Source: Panaeolus papilionaceus (taxonomy: Eukaryota > Basidiomycota > Agaricomycetes > Agaricales). From it: 64,000 nucleotides of DNA. The DNA lies in NCBI GenBank assembly GCA_015501605.1, contig JADNRZ010000006.1, positions 744,001 to 808,000 on the forward strand, in the 5' to 3' direction. Below the pieces are notes generated by a model, which saw nothing but the letters and a program-made list of their open reading frames with translations, was not told the DNA's origin and did no database searches. This document shows, in pieces, positions 21,646 through 34,739 of the stretch (position 1 is the stretch's first letter; every line of letters begins with the position of its first letter). The position numbers and the translations under genes are program-made.

Positions 21646-21931
21646 CTATCTGTTGCTATCTCTTTCTTGACAACTCCAGACGCCCAGGTGATCATTCTGG
21701 CGCCTAGATATAAAAGAGGCTTGAAATTCGAATAGAGGCTTTGTAATGTAAAGTCAAGATAAGGCTATCTAATCTGTTTGTAATAACTCGTTGTTTCAGA
21801 AGGCCTTCCGATAAACCCGCTTTCAATGTTATGGACGTAAAATTGAAAACAAGGGAGCATAAGGAATCTCACGTGGAGGGGCTGATAGTGGGGTTGCCGT
21901 GATAGTGGAAGCAGGTGGGTTACATTTATCT
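21646..21931. promoter_or_regulatory. Cluster of seven GATA-factor sites (HGATAR) upstream of DAL2-DAL3
   Basis: HGATAR sequences occur as AGATAA at 21757-21762, TGATAG at 21883-21888 and 21900-21905, and on the other strand as CTATCT at 21646-21651, 21656-21661 and 21765-21770 and TTATCT at 21926-21931. Under one would be expected by chance in this length. Fungal nitrogen regulators of the AreA/Gln3/Gat1 type bind such sites, and the gene downstream degrades a nitrogen source (allantoate), so nitrogen control is a reasonable inference. Confidence 0.5.
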
Positions 21932-22040
21932 TTAACTTGTCCAATTTCCCGTATATAAGAGGTCGTCCGACTTGTTTTTTCGACTGTATCCCTTGGTCTT
22001 ACCCCACATTTTATCCCGTTTGTCGTTTTTCTAATACACA

Positions 22041-24203
22041 ATGACTGCTGAGCGAATCGCCCTAGAAGACTTCAATCAACATTTCTCCAGCTATACTGGT
22101 AAGCCATTTATTGCGATTAATCCGAGTTGCCGTGTTCCTCTCCTCACCGTCCACCTCCTTCCCCTTTTTCTTCTCCCTCCCATTCTGGAAATCATTACTT
22201 AGAGCTCTCTAGCGTCGCTCTTGGCGGCCGCATTATCGATGTGTCAGATGAGTTCTTCGCCGAGGCCTTTCATTTGTTGCTGGTGGAGGTATGTTATCGT
22301 CGTTCTTATCGCCCGAGCTAATATTAATTACGCCCTTATCGTAATTTAGCCCGCTCCCAGTATGAAGGGTCAGTTTGGTCCCAATGGTGCTTTATTTAGC
22401 GGTTGGGAAACACGCAGACACAACCCAACATTCGATTGGTGCATGATTCAGTTAGGAACCACTGGCACGCTGTGTGGCTTCGATGTCGATACTGCTAATT
22501 TCAATGGTGAGTTATCTTTGGTTTGATGTTCTATTCTTAGGCCAACCACTAGCCCCGAATTATAGGCAACGAGGCTCCTGAGGTCTCAATTTACGCACTA
22601 CATGACCCAGAGTTGAAAGACCCCACGCATGATGATCCCAGAGTGAGTGCCACTGTCATAAGCTTGATGAACCTGTTGTGTTTTGAAACTGAACTGTTCG
22701 ACGATATCTATAGTGGACGGAAGTATTACCAAGATCAAACCTCGGTCCTAGCTCCCGACATCTTTTCAAGATTCCAGAGACAACTAGCTACAACTATGTG
22801 AAGATACATATGTATCCTGATGGTGGCATCGTGAGCATTTTTCCATTTCTCCGACCATGACCCAGAATAATTGCAACTTTACACCAGGCGCGCTTTAGAG
22901 CTTATGGGGAAGTGTCTCCGGTCCATCCAACCTCTGACGTTGCATTTGACCTAGCACATGTCTTTGCTGGAGGCCGGGTTCTCGCAGTCTCGGATCAGCA
23001 CTTTGGAGTCGGCTCGAATCTTATTCTGCCAGGAAGGGGAAAGAACATGGGCGATGGCTGGGAGACAAAGCGGAGTCGCACCAAAGGGCACAATGACTGG
23101 GTTATCATTCAATTGTAAGTCGTGGCTCACGCGAATACGAATGCAACTGACCTATTTTCGTTCAGAGGAGCACCTGGTCATCTCGAACAAGTCGAAATCG
23201 ACACGAACCATTTCCTTGGTAACTTCCCAGAGAGCTGCGAAATCCATGCGATTCGAGACACCGGCGATATCGACTGGTCATCTTCATCAGCTATTCCAGA
23301 CAATTCCCACTGGACACTTGTCCTCCCTCGCACGAAGCTGACTGCCCATAAGCAGCACTATTTCGAGCTTGAGAATGTAGAGGATAGGGTTTTCACGCAC
23401 ATCAAAGTTACCATCCACCCCGACGGTGGTATGAAGAGAGTGCGTATCATTGGACGCAAGGCTACACAAGATCCCTCAGTTGTTGCGTCAGAGTCCAATA
23501 TGTCGGATACCAGTCTCAACAAAACAAGACCATCTGCTCGATCCATCTCCCGCGCATCAACCCGTTCAACCAACATTACCACCTTCCCTGTCGAACCTTT
23601 GACTTCTGAGGCTTTCCAACCCTTCGGACAAGTCATCCAAGCTTACAATCCATCTTCGGCTGCTTCCTCTTCTCTCAAAGTTACACCAGCAAACGGTGGC
23701 ACCGCGAGCAAGTTCCACAAACTTTCTCTGTTATCTTCGTCGTATCCGGAAAATTCTGGTGCTACGACGGGGATCTCTGTGTATCGATGCCAGCCATTGA
23801 AAGACATTGTAAATGGTGTCACTGTATTGAGAACTCTCGAACGACATTCATACACAAGCCAGGCCTTTATTCCGATGGGTGCTGGAACTGGGGACGGTAT
23901 CGAGGATCCCAGCGGTCGATACCTGGTGGTTGTTGCGCAAAATGGTGTAGACGATAAGCCAGCAATGCAAACTCTCAAGGCTTTCGTTGCGACCACGGCC
24001 CAAGGCATTTCCTATAATGCTGGAATTTGGCGTACGTTTTATCCTATGATGTTCTATACAGCCACTGACTTTTCACAGATCAACCCATGACGGTTCTCGA
24101 CAAATCACTGGATCTCGCCTGCGTAGAGACACAAATTGGTGATGGTAGCAAAGCCGATTGCGAGATTCTTGACCTAGAATCTACCTGCATCCTCCAGCTC
24201 TGA
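22041..24203 (+). CDS. Fused allantoicase and ureidoglycolate lyase (DAL2-DAL3 type)
   Basis: Allantoicase splits allantoate to urea and ureidoglycolate; ureidoglycolate lyase then gives glyoxylate and urea, the last steps of purine use as nitrogen source. The first half has two allantoicase repeats. Repeat one includes [23 protein letters not shown]-type [19 protein letters not shown] and [15 protein letters not shown]. Repeat two includes [40 protein letters not shown] and EVDTNHF-type [14 protein letters not shown] Ser/Thr/Arg-rich linker (about 23490-23580) leads into the lyase domain: [10 protein letters not shown], the conserved [14 protein letters not shown] and YNAGIWHQPM split by an intron at about 24032-24080. 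The single reading frame continues from one domain to the other with no stop, so the fusion is real on sequence evidence. Starts [19 protein letters not shown] at 22041. Confidence 0.9.
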
Positions 24204-24566
24204 GACTGTTGGGATTAGATGAACACTGGTTACACTGGTCACCGTTTATTACATTTATGTATGACTTTTGTTTTGCTTTCGAACGATAATATGCCCTGTT
24301 ATCATATGTTTCTGTCGTTTTTTTGTCCTTTATAGATATATTGTATTTTAGAGGTAGTCGTGATGAAATTGCACGAAGACAGTCGGACGAGATGATTGTT
24401 CAAAGTTGACATTAGAGTGTGACAAAGTGTGACGCCTTTGAGAGACAAAATTGGGAATCCGCCAGACGGAGTTTAGAAACGCATTGCTCAGATCCCACCC
24501 GGAAAGGGGATTGTTTATTACATTCATCCTTCCATTACCCCTTCATATCATCTCTTTACCACTTAT

Positions 24567-27500
24567 ATGGAGTCGCGAAAACGACCGTTACCAGACGATG
24601 ATGGAACTTCAACTTCAAAGAAGCGAATATTAACGGGAGCAAATGGCAGTCCTCGTGCCAATGGTGCAGCTGACGATGAAGAGGAGAATTTCGCGAATAA
24701 ATTAGAAGTAAGCATTTGCAAATTTGGGTATATGTAACGATTTTATTCATCTTCAGCTTTAGTTATTCAGGAAGGAAGCTATTTTTCGTCGAATGAAGCA
24801 TTATTCAAGAGAGAATGAACGCAGTTTGGCTCGCATCCAAGAACTTGAGCAACGCAAGACGACATGTGAAGCAGGTTTGGCAGCCATGTCTGCGTGTTGG
24901 TCCCAGGTTTGTCAAGGATTTAATAACTAGTACATAATGGCGTGTTCAAATTTACATCATTGCAGCTCGTGGAAACGATTCGTTTACTTGTCCAGCCGGA
25001 AGATATTCCAGACGTTGGCGTGCATGCTCAAGGTATACTATCATCCACTACAAAATTTAGTCAATTTACCCATGCATGTGTATTCATACAGATATCTTCG
25101 ATCTTACCTGTCATATACAGGACGAGACTTCGCCTGAATTTGCAGCGGCTCTCAGCGAAACCGTTAATGCTACACAAGCCCTAGTTACCAAGTTCGTTCA
25201 ATTAGGTCCTCATAATGGCCCCCGAGTTGTCGCAAGCGACGCTTTCCCGCAATGTCAAAAGGCGCAGAATGAAGTGAGTTTAAAATACAACGTTCCGCGC
25301 GTGTGCTAAACCCAATTATCTCCCTTGATAGTGTCATGTCCTGAGGTCAGAACTTAGTGTGCTACGCGCCAAACTAGAGGACTGCGAAAACCAGAAGCAC
25401 CAATATCATACTGCATTGATGTCGGCGCAGAACCAGCTAGAACGATCGAAGAGTCAAACCGTCCGGATGGTCGAAACGCGTTCAAATTTAGAAAGGGATG
25501 GAGAATCAGGACAAGAAGGGAAAGAGGAAGTGCAAAGAACGCCGTCCTCTCCTGCAGTGAGTGGTTCGGTTATTGGTTTAATTGGTGGGAGATCATCTCC
25601 GTTAACTCATAATCTCCTTTTCCTAATGATTATCCAGGTATCCTCAACTCCCAACCATGTCAATGGCTCTCATGATTCGGCGGAAATTGATTCGTTAGTG
25701 GAAAAAGTCCAACGAAGGGACGCTAAGATCGCCGAACTGGAAAATGAAGCTGCGCTGCTGAGGGATCAAAAGACTATGCTGGAACTGGATGTAGGTGTGC
25801 AATGTGGTGGGAGATAAGTTTAATTCTGACGTCAAGCAGGTGAAAGCGCCGCCCACAGAGCAAATAACAGAACACCCTCTATACAAAGCTCTATACAACC
25901 ACGCGGTGCTCACAGAACAAATTGTAGCGGAAAGAGATGCGCAAATAGCGAAGCTTTCAGAGGACATACTGGTGTATCAAACTCAAAGTGCTGATTGGGA
26001 GGAACATTCAACGGTAATGTGCCGTATTTTACTATGATGAGTGATACTGAAACATGGACACCAGAACGCATCCAATCAAATCATGCAAGACTTACGAAAC
26101 AACTTGTTGAAGCGTGATCAGGAGAACGCTCGGTTGCGCGAGCAAAGGGAACAGCAAGCGTCGGAATTAGTTGAGCGGAAACAGAAGGATGCTGTCAAGT
26201 GTGCGTCTCTCCAAGAATATAAATTCTTAGCCGAAAACAATTCGGTGAGTCTTGATCAGGCTCGCGTGGCGGAATCTTAATCTTAACCCCTATTTCAGGA
26301 ACGCGTCGGAGTTCTGCAATCAGAGCTCAGTCGCTGCAAAGCACAACTTGCGGCCAACGCCAACGCCAAAGACATTATGCTTTTCTTCCTTGGTGGCGAT
26401 CATGATCAATTTAAATATTGGGAGTCATTGAAGGCACAAAAACAGTAAGTTGGACGCCATATACCACGTGCTCAACCTGCTGATCTGTATTTAGGCAATA
26501 TGAAAACCGTATAGTGGCACTAGAGCAGACACTCTCAAATCAGCAAGATCAGGCGACACAGCTGAGAGGTGAAGCTCATGCCCTTGAACAGCTCGCTGAA
26601 GCAAGGACGCAATTGGCCTTTTATGAGAGGACATTCGGCAATTATTCTTCCCTTCCCCCGGATGCAAACAAGCTTGCACAACAGCTACGAGTCAAGGAGG
26701 AAGAGCTAGAACGGCTGAGGTTGTCGGAAATGCAATCAAGAGAGGTTGGTTCAATCACCAGTATATTGTCTATGATATGTCTGACGAATTGAAATGGCGG
26801 GTGCAGAGTGAAGCTGCTGTGTACAGTGAACTAGAGAAACTTACCAGTCTTTGGGAATCGCTCAATCAGGAGCTTAAGAGCAAGGTTTTTGATCTCGCCG
26901 CAATGGAGGAGCGGCTGACAAAGAGTGGTCTTGATGTACGTGCGCCGAAATATTTTGAATGAGAACCATGGGGAGTTAACATCACCATAGAAAGCCAAAT
27001 CTGATAACAAATATTTTGCGGCCATGAGGGACAAGGAAGCAGTGGATAATGAGCGGAAGAACCTGGTCCGAACGTTGGAAAAGCAAAGCAAGGTTGTCGA
27101 TCGCCTTACTGAGGTCGAGAAACAATTGCGGCATCAGCTCGTGCGTCTTCATTTAATTCAGTTTATGGACACGTCTAATCTTTTCTTTTACATAGCTGAC
27201 CTGCCAAAACGAACTCAGTCAACACAAGAAGCTCGTTAATGAATCACGGAACCGTATTGCCGTCCTTGAGAAAGAAAATCCTGAGTTGCATACCTGCCTT
27301 GAAACCGAGCAGAAACGTGTGAAAGAGTTGTCTACTCTCAACGCTGAACGCGAACAGAGCATGAAGCGCAAATACGAAGACTATTTAAGACAAGTTGACG
27401 ACTTGTCGAGGAGTTGCACTCAATATGAGAGGCAGATTACACTGCTTAGGAGCGAAAGGAGCACTGAGGTCAAGAAATCCACAAGCACAATGGAGGATGA

Positions 27501-27800
27501 GGTGGTAACTAATTTGAAGGTTTGTCTCTATTTATATGCGTAGTCGATGGTTGCTTACTGCGACGCAGAAAATCCTCATTTGTTCGACGTGCAAGGGACC
27601 TTTCCGTAATACCGTCATCACCAAGTGTATGCATAGTGAGTGGTTGCGTCAATCTTGAGCTAACCCGTTCTTATGCACAACCCGTCACAGCATTTTGCAA
27701 AGGTTGCGTGGATTCCCGGTTGCAAACTCGACAGCGCAAGTGTCCAGCTTGTAATCTGCCCTTTGGAACTTCGGATGTTCAGACTATTTATTTCCAATGA
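24567..27800 (+). CDS. BRE1: E3 ubiquitin-protein ligase BRE1 (histone H2B)
   Basis: Bre1 with Rad6 monoubiquitinates histone H2B in the nucleus, which promotes H3K4 and H3K79 methylation during transcription. The start MESRKRPLPDDDGTSTSKKR gives the usual basic, nuclear-signal-like N-terminus. Then comes a long coiled coil in many short exons (for example FRKEAIFRRMKHYSRENERS, RIQELEQRKTTCEAGLAAM, LEKQSKVVDRLTEVEKQL). The C-terminus is a C3HC4 RING: ICSTCKGPFRNTVITKCMH, then TFCKGCVDSRLQTRQRKCPAC and NLPFGTSDVQTIYFQ. One intron (about 27635-27690) falls inside the RING between the central His and Phe-Cys. Domain order and ending are typical of the family. Confidence 0.92.
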
Positions 27801-28028
27801 TTCCACCGTGGAGGATATTTCTTTTTTATTATACTTTATTTTCCTATTTTCTTGTACTCCTTTATGATGTTATAATGCGGCACGAACCCAGACCTATTCG
27901 CATTTCTTATTTGTTGGAACCCCGTTCACTAGTTTGACAGCTTTCCATGTTTTCGAAATTTAATACCTCGTGCATTACTTGATAAAATATATACACATTG
28001 AATGGATAAAGTACTGGAGTATATGGTA

Positions 28029-29160
28029 TTAACGCTTGACCCACGTGTACTGTGAAGGAGGGGTTCAGTGTCATGATATTCGATAGCAAATTGCCAACCT
28101 ACACGCTTGCGAGCCTTGGCCAAGCCAGTCTTTTTACGCTCGACCATACGAGGATCACGTCTGGTGAGTTTAGCTGCAAGAGTATTGAGGTTAGGTCGTT
28201 ATTCAATAGCGAATGTAAATGACACGCACATCTTCTGAACATAGTTTCGAGCTCGGGTTCGTGGGCGACCACACCTTTGGCAATGCCATGGGCCAACGCA
28301 CCCGACTGACCCGACAAACCTCCTCCCCGAATAATTGAAAATACGTTGTACTTGCTCAAGATACCGGCGACCTTGAGTGGTCGGGTGACTCTTTCACGGT
28401 CAGCAGGGAGGCGGAAGAACTCGTTCAAGGGGAGGTTGTTGACGAGGATAGTAGAGGTTGTGACTAGGGGTTGCGGTTGTGATTCTGGCACGCCAAGAAG
28501 CGCCTCGGGGGAAGGTGTGGAAGCAGAGGGTTGTGTCTGAACGGGTATCATCCAGACGCGTGCGGAACTCGTCTTTCGCTTTCCAAGGGTATATGAACGA
28601 CCATATTCGTCAAGGACGACAGGCTTCCTCTTTCCTCGGGCCAAGAAAGCGTCCTTCTTACTGCTCTCGTACATAGCGAGGATGTCTGCCAGTTTCTGGC
28701 CAAGTTGTGGGCAACCACCTGTGTTGGCAATTCGCTGGAAGTCGTTGAGCTGGTTGAGGAGTTTCGTCACTCGACGGTAGCGAGTTGTAGTCATCTTCAT
28801 GCGGAATTCCTTGGCCATCTCAGCCTGCTCTTTCCAGACAGCTGGGAGCATTGGTAGACTGGCTTTGGCAAAATCGGGAAGAGGAAGGAGGTGGTGAGAG
28901 CGGAGGAATTGTTCAGAGCTGGATACTGCTCGTTCCAGGTGAATTACTTGGTCATTGTAGGCTGCACGAGTCGTATAGAAACTAGGGGATTCAGGAATAG
29001 GTTTGTGGTCGGGCTGCCATGTAGGTTCGTTTAGTGAGGGACTTTCTTGCTGAAATTGTCGTCGACAGGCGGTTAAAGTAAATGAACGCGAACAAATAGG
29101 CGCCCTTGTAATTTGGAAACGCGTTAAACCGTGAATCCCTTGGGCCCGGAACAGATTCAT
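28029..29160 (-). CDS. MRPS9: Mitochondrial ribosomal protein uS9m (MRPS9)
   Basis: A component of the small mitochondrial ribosomal subunit. The long first exon starts MNLFRAQGIHGLTRFQITRA at 29160, a basic, Arg-rich presequence suited to mitochondrial import. The uS9 core follows: YTLGKRKTSSARVWMIP, LVNNLPLNEFF, VTRPLKVAGILSKYNVFSII and GGGLSGQSGALAHGIAKGVV. Two introns near the end lead to KLTRRDPRMVERKKTGLAKA and a final small exon YTWVKR before the TAA at 28029-28031. The extended N-terminal region (about 190 residues before the core) is usual for fungal mitochondrial S9. It converges with BRE1, whose stop lies 229 nt away. Confidence 0.93.
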
Positions 29161-29383
29161 GGCTGTAATGAGTTGAGCAATTCTCGGAAAGAGTTCACTT
29201 TACAGAAAAAACTAGCCGACCCACGTGACTACAGTATTGATGCGCGACACTCTTGCCAACTGCTGCTGCTAATTCTATACCTCCACGTCCAGCTACGACA
29301 TATTATTCTTTACCCCTCTTGCTCTATATTTTATCGCTTTAAAGTCAAGGAAGGCTGTTGTACTTAATTAAATCGTTCCAATC
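29161..29383. promoter_or_regulatory. Divergent promoter region, MRPS9 / COY1
   Basis: A 223-nt interval between divergent start codons with no coding content; it must hold both promoters. No specific site is claimed. Confidence 0.4.
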
Positions 29384-32217
29384 ATGGCTGCAGTGGAAAC
29401 CAACTTCTCAGCAGCTCTAGCAACCTGGAAAGGTCTGTTGTCTGCCCCATATTATCATATAATCCATTTCATTCAGATTGGGTTCGCTTAATAGACATTA
29501 ACTTGTCTGAGCTTCAAAAGACATTGGACAAACAGGGTGTAGAGCTTGTAGACAATCAGAAGGAAAGTGTGGTCGGACGCAAGGCCCTGGCAGAGAAGAC
29601 TAAAGGTATGTCGTCAGTGTAATCACCAAGGTGCTGTTAGGTGACCTCTCGCCTCAAGACTTCAAGAAGATACCAGATGAAGAAAAGATCAACTCCTTCA
29701 AAGGATTGTTGAAAGGTAGATCCAGTGCAGCTCTCTCGCTCAATCCAGCTCACTCCGGCCCTCAGCGTACCAAACGGAAATTGACAACCTCACTAAGCGG
29801 TCAAAGGCATCAGACAACGCCTTTCTTCATGTTTACAAGGTCCTCGCAGAAGCTCCAGACCCATATCCTCTACTTGAAGCTGCTGTGGTAATGCCTGTTG
29901 AACACTTGCGATATACACGTTGCGCTAACCTCCTCACGGTAGGATCAAGCAGTCAAGGTCACTGAAGCGCTCGAACAACAATCCGAACTTCAGAGACTGC
30001 GGGAAGAAAATGCAGATTTACGGAAACGTGTAAATGAATTCTCGTCGACCGAGAATGCCAAGAAGAAACTTGAAACGAAGGTCGAACAACTAGAGCAAAA
30101 GGTGCGTAAAATCTCCCCTCCAGAATTTAAACCGCTTTAACCATGTCGCTGCCTCAGATGGACAGTATGATTCAAGAAAAGGTTTCGCAAAAGGCCAACG
30201 AACTGACAGCTACTTACGACGAGAAATTGCGAAACTACGAAGACAGGTTTGCATATTCACTTAGCCACTGCCACTCGCAGCCAACGTGTTTGACAGAGAA
30301 CAAGACCTGCAACGACAACTCTCCTTGACGAAAAACCAGCTACGAGATTTACGCGTCTCTAATGAAACAAATCAAGCCAGGCTCTTTGACCACAATCAGA
30401 AGCAAGGTACTTAACCTCTTTGCAACGACGCATCCAGTGTTAACATCCCCACTTGTAGACCAGGAAACAGTCGCAAAATTGGCCGAGGTTGACATGATTA
30501 TTGCAGACCTGGACCGAGCCAACAGCCGTGTTGCCGCACTTGAGCACAGAAATGTCAGTTACAGAAGTCAGTCGATCAAGCCTCGAGGCTTACACAGTTT
30601 CTAGGAAATCCTTCGTGCAGAAATTGAGACAATGCGAAGTGGGTCTGAGCCATCGGAACGGTTAGTCCACCATTGATGTCTGCTTTCCTTTAACTCATAT
30701 TCTTTCTTAGAACCAAGGCAATGGAAGCACAGATTCAGGATCTTGAGGCTGAAGTTCGAGGCCTCTCACATTCGCTGGATGGACAGAAATCAAGGATGGC
30801 CGACGTGGAAAGCGCTTCGCAGAAGAGGATTGACGACCTCACCAAAGATCTGTCAAAGAAGGTACACCTCTTTCTGCGCAACAAACGACTTATGTTCCTA
30901 ATGGTCTATCTACAGTCATCGGAGAATGAGCAACTAAAGACAAAGCTCAAGAACCTGGGCGACTACGATGAAATAAAGCGCGAATTGGAAATTATGAAGG
31001 TAGAAAATTGGCTTTATAACCAACTATGTGCAGTTTCTCAATCCGAATTAGTACGTTGAGTTCTCAGGTTTTGACGCGAACGAGGATGGATTGTCAGCGG
31101 ATCACGACGACGGTCTCTACCTACCCAGCCCCAATGCGGCGAAGACCAATATCAGAGAAGGCAAGTCGCTGGAAACACTTCTCGCCACAAAGAATAAGAG
31201 GCTACAGGAGGAGTTGACAAAATTCCGAGTGCGTTTGTTCCGTTACTGGTCTTTTTTTTGCAAACTAATCCACCTTAACAGATCCTGCATAGCGAGTTGG
31301 AGGAATCTCTGCAAAGCGCAAGACGTCAACTCACTTCGACAACCTCCGAATTGGAAAAGCAGACGCAGCTTAACGAACAGCTAGAGCTCGATCTTTTGTC
31401 GATAAACAATAATAAAGAGACCGATGAGCCGCCCACAACAGACCAGGACAACGATCCCCTTGCTGGATTGGATCTAGGGAAGCGAGCTGTAGGTTAAATA
31501 TACAGTAATCTCACGAGATACCTCACTAAATTCGCGTTGCAGGACACCCCCGTACGCAGTGCAGCGATACCCTTCACGCCTTCAGCAGATACCTCGATTC
31601 TTCCGATCGTCACGAGTCAGCGTGACAGGTTCAGACAACGCAATGCTGAATTGGAGGAGGTTGGCACTCTAACTGCATCTAGGCCCCCAATTATGAACTA
31701 ACCCTCGTTTGTAGGAGCTTCGCAAGCAATACCAAATCATCTCGGACCTACGCAGCGAGATCAAGTCATTGCAGAACGACAATCTCAAGTTGTACGAGAA
31801 AGTGCGATACATGCAAAGTTACAGGGAGGACTCTGGATCCCGCCCAGTCACCCAGCTAAATCCTTTGCCTCCTCCTTCAAGTCGACCAGACGATATGAGC
31901 AAGTACCAAGAAAGATATGAGCAATCTATGAATCCATTCGAGGCTTTCAGGGGAAGAGTAAGATATGCATTTTGTGTTCCCTAATTCATAATCTAATATT
32001 TGATCTTCAGGAAGCAACGAGAGCATATCAAGCGCTGAACCCAGTTGAGAGAGGAGTTCTGAACCTCACCCGATCTATTCTCGCAAATCGGAGAGCACGG
32101 GCCTTCTTCATAGTGTATTCAATTGGACTACATGTCCTGGTGATGGTTACGTTGTTCGAGTGGTCAGGTTCATCGGGGACGCAATTACAAACGCAGCCAA
32201 ATCCTTTCCATGCGTAG
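29384..32217 (+). CDS. COY1: Golgi membrane protein CASP/COY1
   Basis: CASP/Coy1 is a tail-anchored golgin-like coiled-coil protein that takes part in intra-Golgi and Golgi-ER retrograde transport. The start MAAVETNFSAALATWKDINL at 29384 is the standard N-terminus, followed by ELQKTLDKQGVELVDNQKES. Many short exons encode coiled coil (LREENADLRKRVNEFSS, KKLETKVEQLEQKM, LQRQLSLTKNQLRDLR). The C-terminal CASP domain is clear: YEQSMNPFEAFRGREATRAY, LNPVERGVLNLTRSILANR and a single transmembrane helix (FFIVYSIGLHVLVMVTLF) ending NPFHA. Its stop is 173 nt from the convergent TFB1 stop. Confidence 0.92.
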
Positions 32218-32390
32218 GACTTTGGACTCTTTCTGCATCCTAGACGGACTTTTCTGAATACTTGCCCTCTATTATCCCATTATTATGTACACTATTATTT
32301 CCAGGGCGTAATCATAATCTATGTGGTAGATGGATATCATATGGTGGTAACCGCCTGAATGCAATCCACGGTTGTACAAAAAATGCACAG

Positions 32391-34739
32391 TTATGTTTTG
32401 CTGCTTGTCTTCGTTTTGTGGAAGGTGATGGCTTGTATCGCAGCGTCAAGAACAGGTTTCATCGCCTGGTGAAATATGTTAGACTATTTATTTAATAATA
32501 AGCATTTTGAGCAGCATACCATCTCGATTTTCTTGGCATCACAGCCATGTGCCTCACCAGCGCGTATCAGTTTCTGAACTTTCTCTTGAGTAGTAGAGAT
32601 GTATGCAATCATTCTGGCGGCTTTGACTGCGCGTTGCGCGGGAGTTGCTTGGGATGCTACCTGTAGATCACTCAAAGGGGGGTATACAGCTGACCAGAAT
32701 TGGCGCAAAAATTCGTCGGTGGCATTTTGACATGCAACCATGTCCTTAAAAACACCAGGAGGGATGTCATCTGAAATTTCGACGATTGTGAGCGGTGCAT
32801 TGGACGCGCTTATCGAAACACGTACTCTTCTTTGATCTGACATTGAGACGATTCATGACGTTTTTTGTCATATAAACAAATGCTGCATCACCCGGATTAC
32901 GTTCCACTTTTAACTGAGCTACACGTTAGCAACTTCACAAGCGTCATCCAAGAGGAATACACACCTCTGCTAAACGGGTATCCCACCCTTGTAGACCTGT
33001 CTTTAATGCCTGTAGTGCCACTTTAGGGTCTTTCGGCTTCAAAACGTCGCCAGTCATTCCAGCGGCTCCTGACATTCTTCCTTCAAAGTATCGCTGTCTA
33101 TCTTGCATTTCTAAGGGAATTCCGGCAGAGGATTCAGGAGCTTGAAGGTCTTCCATCAGAATTTCTGCGAGACCATCCTGTCGTAACATGAGCAAGTTAT
33201 TTTAAGGGATAATACAGGATTAGTTTACCCCTCCGTGATCTAACCGTCGTCGCTTTGCCGGAGGAACTTCACCGCTAATTGAAAGTTAGCCATACAATGT
33301 TGGGACCATCAAAAAATAACCATACAGAGCAGAATTCAGTAGGCGCTCCGAGTGCTCATTGAATTTCCTTATTAGTGGCAAGGCTGCTTTTTGTCTCCCT
33401 GCCTGCATCGTAACGTCTTTTTGGTTGCCAGTCTGCGGAGTATCTGTGAGTGACAACAGGTAAGGCTGCCATCATTCAACACACCTCGACGTGATCTTCC
33501 ATGGTTGCCAGCAAGTCAACGAAAACCTCAACATTTTCGTTACGGGGCTTCCTAGGCTCAAGTTCTGGAGAGAGATTTAGTAAAAGGTTTTGAGGAAGTC
33601 GGAGAATGCATACCATCATCATCTCGTTCTAGGTACTTGTCGAATATTGGATCATCTTTAACAACATGCTGGGCGGCGGAGGAACGAATTGACGCGCGAT
33701 GGGCATGAAAGAGTTTGGATTGAAAGTATCGTTTCCAGAATTCCGCCTGCGTGAGCTGACACGAAAAGTTGTAGGCAAGGTCAACGATGATTGGGCTAGA
33801 AAAACCTCACTTTACTGGGAACGTTTTCACTGTAAGCCTTTTTGACGATGGGATATTCATCGAATATGTCCAAAACCAATTGCGGAGTGATTAGAATTTT
33901 TATTTCGCCTCCTTCAACGGCCTCTGGGCGTGGGTCAACAATCTGACCAGGTTTGCCCTTCTTCTGATTCTCCGCTGCTGCTTGAGCAAGGATAAGATGC
34001 TGAAAATCAAGATTGAGCAAAACACACGTCGCAGCTTTCTATTCGTCTGACCTCACGACCATCCCAAAACTCCGCTTCGGTGATCTGTCCGGTCATAACC
34101 AGATCCTTGTGGAGGTTGCCTAACTCTGGATTTGCGAGTAGCACCTTCTTTCTAAGAGCAAATTCGCTTGCTGCGTCGGCACCTGTAATAACTGGTGTAG
34201 CTCTTCTGTCACTTGAGACTGAGGTAGCACGAGAAACCGATGGACGACCAATGGCTAAACCAGTTCGCTGTTGCCCAGCAGCGGCACCTGAAGCAGTTAC
34301 TGGGAGGCTGGATGAAGACTTTACTAACGTAGAACCCAGTTTCTGAGGGCTGTCTGTTACACCTTTGTTGCGACCAATGATTGCAGTGAGTTCTTGTTTG
34401 AACTTTTGGCGTTCTGCTAGGGCCACTGTCTGGGGCATTGAAGTGAAAATGAAGTAGTGTTCATCGTCGCCGACCAGGCCCAACTTGAGCTTAACTTGGG
34501 CTGCGCCTTCCTTACTGCAAAATAAAGCTGATTCAAAGGAAAGAGTGTAAGCCATTGTTTAAGAGACTATGGACATCACTGAAAGAAAGAAAAAACTAAC
34601 AAGACGCATCAGCATACGGGACGCGTATTGAAGGTGCCTTATTTCCATCCTGAGTCCATTGGAGATGTGTATTTGTTAGCTCTAGCAAGCCCGGCAATTT
34701 CTTCCAAGATGCCTTCGCTGTGCACACGGTGGTAGGCAT
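32391..34739 (-). CDS. TFB1: TFIIH core subunit TFB1 (p62)
   Basis: Tfb1/p62 is a scaffold of TFIIH needed for transcription initiation by RNA polymerase II and for nucleotide excision repair. The N-terminus has the PH-like domain (KASWKKLPGLLELTNTHLQW, IRVPYADAS, KLKLGLVGDDEHYFIFTS). Two BSD-type repeats follow, with signatures HKDLVMTGQITEAEFWDGRE and LTQAEFWKRYFQSKLFHAHR. Then come a bipartite region (NEHSERLLN, VPPAKRRRLDHGG) and the helical C-terminus (DEFLRQFWSAVYPPLSDLQ). The last exon, 32465-32391, encodes AMKPVLDAAIQAITFHKTKT and the stop TAA. I take MPTTVCTAKASWKK at 34739 as the start; an in-frame ATG at 34784 would add 15 residues. Many introns of about 50 nt are present. Confidence 0.9.
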
